64,000 bases of DNA from Hydractinia echinata. Taxonomy: Eukaryota > Cnidaria > Hydrozoa > Anthoathecata > Hydractiniidae. The position numbers and the translations under genes are program-made. The notes below the pieces were generated by a model. The model worked only from the letters and a program-made list of their open reading frames with translations. It made no database searches and had not been told where the DNA came from. Numbering within the stretch: position 1 is the stretch's first letter; the number at the start of each line of letters is the position of its first letter. This document shows positions 37,347 to 47,440 of the stretch, in pieces. The DNA is taken from the NCBI GenBank assembly GCA_030067915.1, contig JASGCC010000182.1, forward strand, positions 62,001-126,000, written 5' to 3'.

Positions 37347-38376
37347 TTATTTTTCATCATAAGCCACAATATTATGTTGCTCCTCCATCTGCTTTGATGT
37401 GAATCTCATAGCTACATCGTCTTCCTTATACCATTTCTCTCCACGTTTGTAGCAATAAATGTGCCTGGAATATGAAGTCCTGGAACCGAGTGCAACATAA
37501 TTGCCTAAAAAATATAAACATTTGAAATTTTTATGTGAAACAAATAAGGCAATGCATAAGATTGGAAAGAAACAGTGTTCATTACAATGTCAGTCAACCA
37601 GATGACAATATAAATAGTTAATGTGTTGTACAGTCCACCACAATCTACTAACCATACTACTTATTCATCTTAAGATGTACTTAATAACTTTAAAGGCGTT
37701 TCCATCCATTATTACTAAACGTACCCGTTCTTGTTGCTTCAGTATCTGGCGTTTTGACAGTATGGGTTTTCTTGGTCTGCTATACCGCTCCCCGTCACAT
37801 TCTTTTGCAGAAACCAAAGTTGATAATAAGTTATGTAGTGTTTGATTTTCTTCGGACAGCTTGTCATAACTTTCCTTCCAAGCTTTGTTGATCTGGAGTA
37901 ACTACAATTAAATAAAAGAAATCATCACAAGCTGATATAGACCTAGATAACGACAGAAAACAATGAGAGGCCCTAGTACTCATTGTTCCTTTTTTGTGTG
38001 TATTTTCAGTACTGAAAGTTTCTTGATTATTTTGATGCTTTAGCATCTAGTTTCTTATAAACGGGTTTCTTATAAAACAATATGTGTATTCTCAAGAAGC
38101 AAATAAGACAAAGATGTTGATTCATGACGTTTCTCTAGCGTCCAGCCTTTTTTAATTATAGCCGATACAAACTTTACAACTAGATTTCTTTATTTTCCGT
38201 AAAGAACGGAATCAACTGCTCAACATTTGATAAAAGCAATGTTTAAAAAAGAACGACACGCCGTAAAATTGCATTTACTTTCGTGGAATGTTAGCTCATC
38301 ATTTTGGTCCAGAATCACTACTTAAAGTCCCTACCTCTCTTAGCTGCTCTTTGTGACCCAATAATAAAGTCGCCAT
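37347..38376 (-). CDS. Uncharacterised 126-residue protein, 3 exons (copy B)
   Basis: The exons are 38376-38335, 37901-37721 and 37504-37347, with the same intron positions and phases as the copy A gene; introns begin GTAGGG and GTTTAG and both end TAG. The product starts MATLLLGHKEQLRE and ends NIVAYDEK. It is two residues longer than copy A (LLSTLVSAK against LLLVSAK). In exon 2 the copy A GTAAGC is GGAAAG here, so no competing donor exists. Exon 3 differs from copy A at five bases, all changing the amino acid. The function is unknown; the helical middle and basic patch suggest a nucleic-acid-binding or scaffold role, but this is only a guess from composition. The second-intron donor GTTTAG is weaker than usual. 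Confidence 0.6.
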
Positions 38377-39115
38377 TATAATTTTTCGCTTGTCTTGATG
38401 TTTGAAGCAATAACATTGTGGATATTATATAAAGGCATTTTTCTAGGAGGGGTTGGTTATTTTTTTGAGTCAACGAACTTGGAAAGTCCTAGCATCCCAG
38501 ATAACTTATAAAAAACCTCTGCGGTGAAGAGACAAAATCGAAGGGTGGTATTTGCTTTATGTAAGTTATATAAACAATAATTCACTAAGCTTGATAACAG
38601 TAGGATATTATGATGTGTCAGGAAGGTTTTTTTTTCGTCGCTTATACTAAGTTTATAGCAGCTGATAAGTAGATCACGGAAAAAGGGCTTGGCAGTAAAT
38701 ACCAGATTGCTTATGATGCTTATCCGTGTGGTGAAATGTAGCATCCTTGCCCCAGGGCTTCTGTTTTTTTTTACCATATAACGCCAAGTAAAGAGGTCTA
38801 TGTACGAATTTGAAAATATGAGTCACGATTTCTCAACAATAGACATAAATGAGACGGCTTAATCAGCGTAATCTTTTTTATTATTAATGACATCGTTAAG
38901 TCCAAGCAATATTACGTCATAATTAAAATTATCAGTGATAACTTAACTTGTTTTAAGTTCTTGTCAAGCTATCTGGGGATTTTAACCGTTGAAAAAAATC
39001 CCTGCAAATTCTTCAGCAGGAATTTTAAAAAACAAAATATTGAGAAAATTTGATAGGCCAAAATTTTAGAAAAGCTCTTTGAAAAGAAAGGCTAAAAGTC
39101 AACCATCATCACCTA

Positions 39116-39540
39116 CACGTTTTTTTTTTAGAAGAAACCAGTCTATAAGAAACCTTAGGCTCAGAAAGTCAAAATTTTAAGAAACATTTAAGAAACTTGA
39201 GCAGGCTGAGAAAATCTCCAACATTAGGAAACTTATATACATATAACAGAAAAAGAGGGGGAACAGAATAAAATTTCGAAGGAAGAAAAAAAACGTTCGA
39301 AGTCACGTCAGAAAGGAACTAACGTCAGAAATAAGAAACGAATGAATGAATGAACTTCCGATACTGTGCAAACATACCATAGCCCATACCTCAAAAAAGC
39401 ATTGTAAATAAAAGATTTTTTTAAGAAACTTTTCAGGCTCAAATAAGGAAAATTAAGAAACATTTCAGACTCAAGTTATCGAAATTTTAAGAAACTCCAG
39501 GCTCAACCAAATTCTTAGGTTTCTTAAAAAAAAAAACGTG
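39116..39540. mobile_element. 425-bp CACG...CGTG MITE with TA duplication
   Basis: It starts CACGTTTTTTTTTTAG and ends CTTAAAAAAAAAAACGTG, flanked by TA at 39114-39115 and 39541-39542. Copy A has the empty site cctacatatttt at 32457-32468. The interior repeats 'aagaaac...aggctca' words in both orientations. It is the best-defined member of a family that also includes 24524-24754 and 42133-42342. Confidence 0.9.
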
Positions 39541-40277
39541 TACATATTTTTACACACCAACCAAATTTGCTTCAAAATATGGTTGCTAATAATTCACATA
39601 ATAAATTTTTAATTAAGATGGTGCAATCTTTCACTTTTGCAATCAAAGCAGAAATAACAGCATAGCAACGTGCATAACAAAAACTTTTTTCATTTCTGAG
39701 AGCTTTCCAACTCTTAGTCGATGTTAAGTGCTTACGATCGCCAGACGATATTTTCAAGCCCTTCCAGGCAATATATTACAGTTGTGAATGTTAAATATTG
39801 CGTTGCGTAATGAATCAGAAAGTGAACTTGTCAGAGTTTTCTCGTCATCACCAATTAGACTTGAGATTTATAGTCATTAGATGGTCGAAATAATGAGATA
39901 TATTCACGCTTTTCTCGATCCACAAGTCTTATTCCAAGTGAAGAAAAACACGCCAGATAGAAAACCTGAATTTCAAAGTGGAAGTAATTAAACCGAGCAT
40001 AGCTAAGATTAACAGAAAGTTTGCTTTTCTTTCTAAGTCTGTTCTATTGACTTTTTGTCCTATTAAATAAATACTTCCAAACTTCTTAAATTCTTGATAA
40101 ATATTCTTTCAACAAAATAAAACCTGAATGCGTGTACCCTTAAGGCCATTTGATTGAAAATTAAAAATCAGAAATAGTTGTTAATTCAATTTATAATTTG
40201 AAAATCAAAAATCAAAATTATTTGATAATTTTTTATTTCCGCCAGCGAAGGCGGAATCTTTAAAATCGCCTGAGGAG

Positions 40278-40336
40278 ATAGATAGAGAGATAGAGAGATA
40301 GAGAGATAGAGAGATAGAGAGATAGATAGAGACAGC
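40278..40336. repeat. (AGAGATAG)n tandem repeat
   Basis: About seven copies of an 8-bp agagatag unit, flanked by ggcgatt-complement and gtccagcct-like sequence as in the 23145 repeat family. Confidence 0.9.
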
Positions 40337-42132
40337 GCAGCTAGGCTGGACGCCCGAAACTTATCCAGGCTAAAGATTTTTTTCTGAGAACGAGGCTAAA
40401 ATGAGTTTTAAGCCAATAAGAATCCTAACAGTGCAACAGATTGTTTTATTATCCAATGAACAATACTTTATTTTAAAGTTTATATGCTATCGAAAGTTAA
40501 AGCTCGTGCAGTGTAGCATAATGAAGATCGTCTTATAATGCGCCATCTTTGATGTTACGTCATTTCTTTCTGTACAATTTTTCAAGCACGTAGCACGTTC
40601 ATTCAGAATGCGAAATTCAGAATGCGCGTGCGCAAAATTCGCGAAATATTTTGTATTTTTTTCAAGATGGTAGACGTCGTCGCATGCCTGACAAACATTG
40701 TTTTACAAATCGGATGCTCTACTGATTTTGAACAAAAGCTGACTTTCGTGACTACAAAGCGTTTGTTTTAATTTTATAATGTTTGATAACATGTTTGCGA
40801 AGACAAAAAAATTGTTGGCGGCTATGGCGAAAAGCAAGAAAACGAAAGTAGAACATTTCATTGTCAAGAACGTATTTTTTTCCGACAGGGGCAAAAGGAG
40901 CATATAAAAATGCCTAAAACTAACATTCTAAAGTTTTCCAAGCCTATTCATAGTTATTTTTATTAATTTCAAACATTGTATTACCAGAAGACATCAACGT
41001 CCTAGTGCTTACATTTTTTTGCTCTGAAAAATTTGCCTTCAAAGTCAAGATATTTTGGTGACCTGTAGCTAGCTATAAATGGCACTTGAATGATGATGTT
41101 ATGAGTAGTATAATGAATTGTAAGTATAATTTTGTTATTACTGACTAACAAAGATTACTGATATGAATGTTTTTTCTTAGTAAACTATATTTTGTGTTTT
41201 TTTTTATCTTTTCAACGCTGGGCCTCCGCTCTCCTAGCAACGCATTGTTAATTATGACTAAAGTACTGTGTATAGCTTTACAACTTTATGCATAAACATG
41301 GTAGCCTTAAAGTAAAACACCTAAGGGTAGTCAATAAAGAGTGTATTACACTGTGTTGTTTAAAAAATATAGTGTGAATAGAACTATTTTATTGCGTTTA
41401 CAATTGTTTATCACCAATTATGACGTGTTATTCTATTCTTACCTAAATTTCGGATTTACGATTCCTAGGAATTGCTAAAACCTCTCCCCCATTCTTTTAG
41501 TGTTGAAAAGATGCTCACAGTTTCACAGTCTTTCTTTTGTTACCACGTCTTATTGAGAATTAAAAAGAAAAACTAATTATTTCTTCAGAAAATGAGAAAT
41601 ATTCATAATGCCTATGGTCAAAGCCTTATTCGTGGTGGTTATCCCTCCATTAGGTGATTTTAATGAGTTTGCATGAATAATTTTTATTATTATTATTGTA
41701 TTCATACTGTCTGATGGAAAATAAATAAATAAATAAATAACTAACTATTAAATTCACTCTGTTTACTTCCCTTTTTTAATACAGAACATAAGTGAACGAC
41801 TTAAACTGTGAAGAGGTGTATTGTGGAAAAAATGATTTTGTGGAACCTCTTGACCTCTTTTGTGGCAAAAAATTATTGCATTTCATTAATAAGTATTATT
41901 ATAATAAGTATATATAATAAGTATATTTTATACAAAAGCTAATGATTTTCACAGAAAATATTCCTTAGAGCATCATTGAAAAATTAATTTGTTTTTTGCC
42001 AAAAACCCCTGAACAAGAACTTAAAAATTCAAATGAAATGTACACATTAAAAATACTTATTGTCAGAGAGTTTTGTGTAAAAATATGTTAGGATTGAACA
42101 GTGAATTTTACAAAAAAAAGTATATATGCATA

Positions 42133-42342
42133 CACCTTTTTGTATAAGAAAACCCTTTTTTGACTTAAGCCTAAATGTTCTTAGCAAGGTGACTGAATAT
42201 AGGCTGAAATTTTCTTAATTTTTATTTCTCTATTTTATGTATTTTATTTGAAACATCTTTTATTTTTATTTATTTTTTGTTATTTTTAGGATAAGGCCTT
42301 GTTTATTTGACTGGAAAACTATTTCTTATAAAAAAAAATGTG
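42133..42342. mobile_element. 210-bp CACG-family foldback element
   Basis: Left end CACCTTTTTGTATAAGAAAA, right end TTTCTTATAAAAAAAAATGTG, with TA on both sides (42131-42132, 42343-42344). Nested in the 5.35-kb insertion. Confidence 0.75.
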
Positions 42343-42908
42343 TATATACTCTTTACAGGGAGAAAGTTTCACGGGGAAAAGTTCCGCGAGGAAAAAAAAA
42401 GCGAAATAATGAGGATTTACATTCGCGAATAAGTGATTAAATATATTTCGCTTAAAATAACTTAATTTTACTTTTATATTTGCTCCTATACAATTTATAT
42501 GCACGTCTTTTTTACCTGCACAAGCTTAAAATTCCAGTCATTATGAAATGTTTATGAAATATATACATAAAAAGAAAATCCAAGGCAAAAAATTTATTTC
42601 AAAATTTATCCTGTTAAGGTAATGTAAATATTAAAAATCCACTGTCATATTTTTTTTAGTTTCCATGTGGCGTCAACAACCTGTTAAAGTGTTTATGGAT
42701 TACTCCTTGTATGGTTTCAATCGTTTGGGATGCTTTTTGTTGCAAACACAACTATGCACATTATATGGTTCTTATTGGAAGACTTATTTAAAGAATTATA
42801 TATGTTAATGTACAGTTTTTATTTTTATGTTTGCTAAATGAAATACACAAATTATATTGTAACTTAGATTATTTTATCTTTGTTTGAGACTTTTCTTCAT
42901 GAGTTCTA

Positions 42909-43336
42909 AGGGGCATGTTCATATGGGAAATATTTCCTCGGGAACCGGGTAAATGTTTCAGCATGATATCAGGTCAAGATCTCAGGTTGTTAACAAACTC
43001 TTAACAAAATTTAGTTGCGTTCATATGAGAAAAAACATTTACCCGCCTACCAAGATCTCGGGTGCGCATGATCGAGATCTCGGTAAGCGGGTAATGCATT
43101 TTCCCAAAAAAACAGAAGTTTCCTCGGCAGGCGAGATAAATTTATGTCGATTGGGCATAATTTTTAAAAATAAACAATAGATTCTTATCATAATAAACAA
43201 TAGAAACTTATCACATGGTATTTTCTCACCCGAGGAAAAGTTTTCTCGCCCATGCCATATGAACAGAAAGTAAAAATTATATCATGCTGAAATATTTCCC
43301 TGCTATCAGAGGAAATATTTGATATGAACAGTCCCT
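42909..43336. mobile_element. 428-bp inverted-repeat element
   Basis: The left end aggggcatgttcatatg...atttcctcgg and the right end gaggaaat...gatatgaacagtccct are inverted repeats, and catgatat / atatcatgctgaaat extends the pairing inward. The middle carries an internal palindrome-like block rich in agatctcgg. No coding capacity. Confidence 0.75.
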
Positions 43337-45341
43337 AAATATGACATTTTGCACTTAACAGCAAAAGCGTGGCAGTAATTATTGTTTAAAGCATTCATAA
43401 GGCTCTATTTGGTTTAATTTTTCACAGTTTAATTAACAGCCAGCTAGTTAAATATAAAACCGAAACTGCCACTCTTGGAGTGCTCTTAAAACATGCTATT
43501 ATTTCATCCAAATTTAAGACTTGTATTCTTTGGCCAAAAATTAACCCATGTGCTATTAAATTGAAGATAATGCAATCGTGTGGCCACCTATATCAATCTG
43601 CTATATCTTAAGGTTTTGCTGCATTTTTTTCCCTGTCCTAGCATTTATGACTAGCTACCCAATGGCCTGCTCTACACTGTATCTAGGTGGTCTTGATCTA
43701 CCACACTTTCATACTTAGATTTTGCAAATCAGAGTGATATCAAAAGAACTGTTAAATGTAATAATGAGATTAATTTAACCTTTTTCGATTATCTAAGACT
43801 TATAGAACTTTTTGCATGTTGATCTGTCGGCCATGTTTGTTGATATTCAAGGAGGCTAGCTAGCCAAACACCCTTACCGTGGAAAATGCTTAAAAACTTT
43901 TAGTAAAAAAATGTAAGCAAAATAAGGTTTTTTGCAGCAGAAAGACAAATCCCGTAGCTTTTCAAAATATATATACTTTACTGGGTAAAAAACTTTAGTT
44001 CTCTCTCAAATTTTGGTAGAATATAGGAATTCTGTAAATTTGTCGGATAAAAAAACCCTTTCGTTTACGTTGCCACAACAAAAGCAAACCCGTCGTTTTC
44101 AGTGTTTATACGGAGCCTTGGCCACACTTATTATAATAAAATACAAAGTAAACAATATTTTAGCACCATGCCTTGTAATTTAGCATGTTAAGTCAGGTAT
44201 GTCGAGATTATGACGTCATCATCGCCACGGAATTTTTGCGTTTTGAGATTTCAAAAGTTAGCGCATGCGCAGACTGAATTTCCCGTGTATAGGCGGAACT
44301 GAATGACCGTGGTAGACTAAAGCTATATTCAGCAGAACTAATTAATTATTCATGAATTTTATTTTTTATTTATTGAGTTGTATTTTAACATTGCAGGTTA
44401 GTTACAATAATAATTGAGAATACTCAATGATTTGTTTACCCCATAATTCTCCGTTTTCAAGATCAACTTCAAATTTTAAAATCTTTTAGGCTAATGCCGG
44501 AAATCTTCAAGCCCCTGGGCTTCTTGTTAAATTTCAATTCAATTCGAAAGTCAAAAATTAAAATTAGTGGATGATTTTGATTTTTGATAATTTTGATTTA
44601 ATTTCGCTTGTTTGTTTACATCTTGCATCCGCCATTTTTAAAAAATTACGCGCTTTTTTTTCAACCCGGCAGCAGTATAGGTCTTGACCCGGGTTGACTT
44701 TTCCCATATAATATGTAATTTTTTCAAACGGGTTGACCCGCCAACCGGGTCAACACCGAGCCAACTCGCCTCATATAATCAGGCTCTAAAAATCAAATTT
44801 TTGCTTTTTAATTTTATGTTTCATTACGAAAGTGATTCATGGGGTTAAACGTCAAACCAGTCTCCTCCCCGGGTGTCTTAGTTTCTTGCACTCAGAACCA
44901 ATACAAAGAAATTAAAAATCACAGGAGACGAGATTTACGTCAAACCTATCCTCCTAGGTCAAACTTTATTGCACCTGGATGTTATTCGAGAATTTAAAAT
45001 AATAAACAAAAATAAAGTCTTTTAATATGTACCATAATGGACCCTCGATGAGTGTTTTTTCTGGACCAAAAAGAAGACTCAAGAGTGGACAATTAATTTC
45101 GCTTCTGATTATAGTCGATCTTAAACACTTTTAAGACTACCATAAACTTTTATTTCCAGGAATTTTTCAACAAAATAAATCCAAGAAAATAGGAATAACG
45201 CATAACAAGCAAAAGTTAATCGAAACAATGTTGTTAACAAAAAGAATAATCTACCGGTAATCTCAGGACTTCCTTCAAATATTAGACACCAGTCTCAGCC
45301 CCCTATGAAACGCTCCTAATAAATAAACTTTGTGTGGGAGA

Positions 45342-45420
45342 GGCGAATTGTATCTGAGCATGCGCAGTTTTGTGCAAAATCAAAACAAACAAAACTGCGC
45401 ATGCTTAGATACAATTCGCC
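45342..45420. repeat. Hairpin with 30-bp arms near the insertion's right end
   Basis: Arms 45342-45371 and 45391-45420 pair with one mismatch across a 19-nt loop; each contains gcatgcgcag or its complement. Confidence 0.92.
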
Positions 45421-45565
45421 GTCGAATTCGCCGTTCAATTCGCTTCGTGAAAATCCCCCTTAAGGGTACACGCATTAACCTGTCTCCTAGAATATCGCAA
45501 ATCTTCCATCAGTCCCAAACTAAATCTTAAGAGTGCTCTACAATAATTTTTTTAAAAATGATGTT

Positions 45566-46886
45566 TTTAAGAAGATAACATGGAAGGTATTAAAATGGTT
45601 TCATCGTCACTTTTAGACCATTAGGGCATGTAATCCAATTTTTTGGCGCTTAACCATGGCACCTTCAAATCTAATCGTTCCAAATGCACGACAGTTAAAG
45701 ACTTGGATGGAAAACAGGATTCTCTGCATGCTTATTCTCCGTTTAACATTTTGTTTGTATTTGGCCACATTTTATTTCAACCTTCTCATGAGAGATAGGG
45801 ACCACCTGGAGCCTGGACGCGCGGTGTCCAGGATAAAGTATTTACCCTGGGCTTGGAAATTGTTCAATTTCTTAAAAGCCAATAGAAATGCGTTAGTTAA
45901 TTTCTTAGGCAATAGGAACTCAGATTGTCAGAATCTGATATTCATGGCTTCCTTCTGCGAGCTATTCTCTCGAAGTTCTTCGAGTTCCAGGTCCCACAGG
46001 CCAAAGTTTCTTGCCCAAAACAGTCGGTTACCGTTACTCTTGATATGTTTGGAACTCCAAATCAATTTTTTGCAAAACAGGATGTTTGGTCGCTGAAACT
46101 TCTCAGGTAAAAAATGCTGTATCTTTTAAGCTAGCTAGTTTGTTCGTTACTTAGCTATGATAAAGTGATTTACATTTGCGATTCTTCAGAGTGTTTAAAG
46201 CTCTTATTTAAGCTACGCAATTCCCTAACATTTCTGCCCAACTATAAAAGCTACATTTGCATGTACGGACTATGGCATATAAAGTTTAACGTAAAGAACG
46301 TAAAATAAGTGTTGTCTCATAATTTTAACATTATCATCGTTAAAATGCAGCAGCAGCTGATCAGAATTACAAACTTTGACAGGCAAATCTACGGTGCATT
46401 TTTCCGATAAAATTCTTTATGCACTTTATGAAAAAGGGCTGTGTACTTTCATTAATCGCCATTTTGTTTTGTACACGAATATTCAAAAAACATTTTTTTC
46501 AAATTTGAATCCTAACTCAAACATTTTTCTTATTTTGGCCTATGGACCGTTACGTTGTGATACAAGCAAAAAATTATGCTCTTAAAAAACCTGACATACG
46601 AGCTTAGTTGCATGTAAGTGTGTCGTAACTTATCTAAATGGGGTCACTGAATAAAAATTCTTTCTGATGTGCACAAAAACATATGTGAATGTAGCTTTAA
46701 AAAAGCATCAAGTATACTGTATGTACTCTATTATCCAGCTTCCCTGTTATTCCCACCTCAAGTAATCCTGCCTTTTTTGCCATGGACTGTAAAAAATATT
46801 TCTGCCTCTTTATAAATAAAATAACCAGAAGCTTAATCATTGTGAAAATCAGAGGGATGTAAAACGATTTTCTTTAAAAACTATAT
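45566..46886. other. Intergenic; one doubtful exon
   Basis: The frame 45925-46107 ends before a donor-like CTTCTCAG|GTAAAA and has an unbiased composition (…TVTLDMFGTPNQFF…). I found no partner exon or family, so I do not call a gene. The rest is AT-rich without features. Confidence 0.3.
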
Positions 46887-46918
46887 ATTCGTCTACACAT
46901 TCCAGTAGACATCATCAG
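46887..46918 (-). ncRNA. Hammerhead-ribozyme-like core of a Penelope-like element
   Basis: On the minus strand CTGATGA (46918-46912) is followed by a perfect 6-bp stem gtctac/gtagac with an 8-nt loop and then GAAT (46890-46887). This is the hammerhead core layout CUGAUGA-stem II-GAAA with the last A replaced by T. Penelope-like elements are known to carry hammerhead motifs in their terminal repeats. It lies about 100 bp beyond the GIY-YIG frame on the same strand, where such a motif is expected. The changed core base suggests it no longer cleaves efficiently. Confidence 0.6.
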
Positions 46919-47019
46919 AGTGTTTATTTTTTACAAATTAAAAGTTAAAATGTTACAGTAAGTAAGCGTTTCTATGGATACATATATATTATATAAAAAC
47001 AGTAATAAATAATAACGAC

Positions 47020-47440
47020 CTAATTCAACAATTTCAATGGCACTGATTGTTTTTGAACATTCAAGGTTGGTTTAACGTGCTTAATATGTATATAATGCTT
47101 CTGCCAACTTTCTTTTGAATTTGTTTTTTCTATAGCCACCAGACAGAATTTCGAAATCGTCTATGGTGACACTTTGGTGGCCAGACTTCTGTGTATGTTC
47201 AACCAAATGTGACTTTTTATCACGTCCATGGTGGTCCGTGATGCGTTCTGCAAATCTTCTACCTACTTCTCCTATATACGTAGCTTCACAATTTTGATCA
47301 GGACATGTGGCTTTATATATTATATATATATTTCTGCCTCTCCAAAATGTGCATACATTATCTGTGGAAGAATTTTTTGTGGAACCTTTTTTTGCAGAAC
47401 TTTGGGCCAAATCCGCAAAAATATTCCACAGAAATTTTAG
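47020..47440 (-). pseudogene. GIY-YIG endonuclease fragment of a Penelope-like retroelement
   Basis: The frame 47410-47081 encodes about 109 residues. It contains IYKATC...C, then YIGEVGRRFAERITDHH and a His-rich stretch (HLVEHTQKSGH), the GIY-YIG nuclease signature as it occurs at the C-terminus of Penelope-like elements. The frame ends early after AEALYTY; one base over, the sequence continues as a plausible C-terminus to a TAG at 47020, so there is a frameshift just before the end. No reverse transcriptase is found upstream, so this is a 5'-truncated relic. In an intact element the nuclease nicks target DNA to prime reverse transcription. Confidence 0.82.

Larger units (their letters stand above)
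40127..45476. mobile_element. 5.35-kb insertion with perfect 19-bp TIRs and 6-bp TSD
   Basis: The left end AATGCGTGTACCCTTAAGG (40127-40145) is repeated as its exact complement at 45458-45476. Direct repeats AACCTG flank it (40121-40126 and 45477-45482). Copy A carries the single AACCTG site at 33773-33778. The interior has no recognisable transposase; the longest frames are short and of random composition. It contains other nested elements (42133, 42909), a GATA-like tandem repeat and a 30-bp-arm hairpin near its right end. A 6-bp duplication is known for Polinton and Dada groups among others, but the short TIR does not settle the superfamily. Confidence 0.88.
33905..45565. repeat. Tandem duplication, copy B (split by an insertion)
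   Basis: It matches copy A from 'aacattcaacaagg' at 33907. It is interrupted at 40127-45476 and resumes with aacctgtctcctagaatat at 45477, ending near 45565 where similarity to copy A (33855) fades. Without the insertion it is about 6.3 kb. Indels relative to copy A include the missing 28726-28948 segment, an extra about 160 bp at 38740-38900, the element at 39116 and loss of about 500 bp matching 32980-33470. Confidence 0.9.

Noticed and set aside
40278..40336. Regular 8-bp repeats considered as a CRISPR-like array
   Set aside because: Units are contiguous without spacers and the genome is eukaryotic.
45656..46096. 146-codon plus-strand frame
   Set aside because: No recognisable domain, composition of random AT-rich DNA and overlapping alternatives in other frames; only kept as a doubtful exon in the intergenic note.
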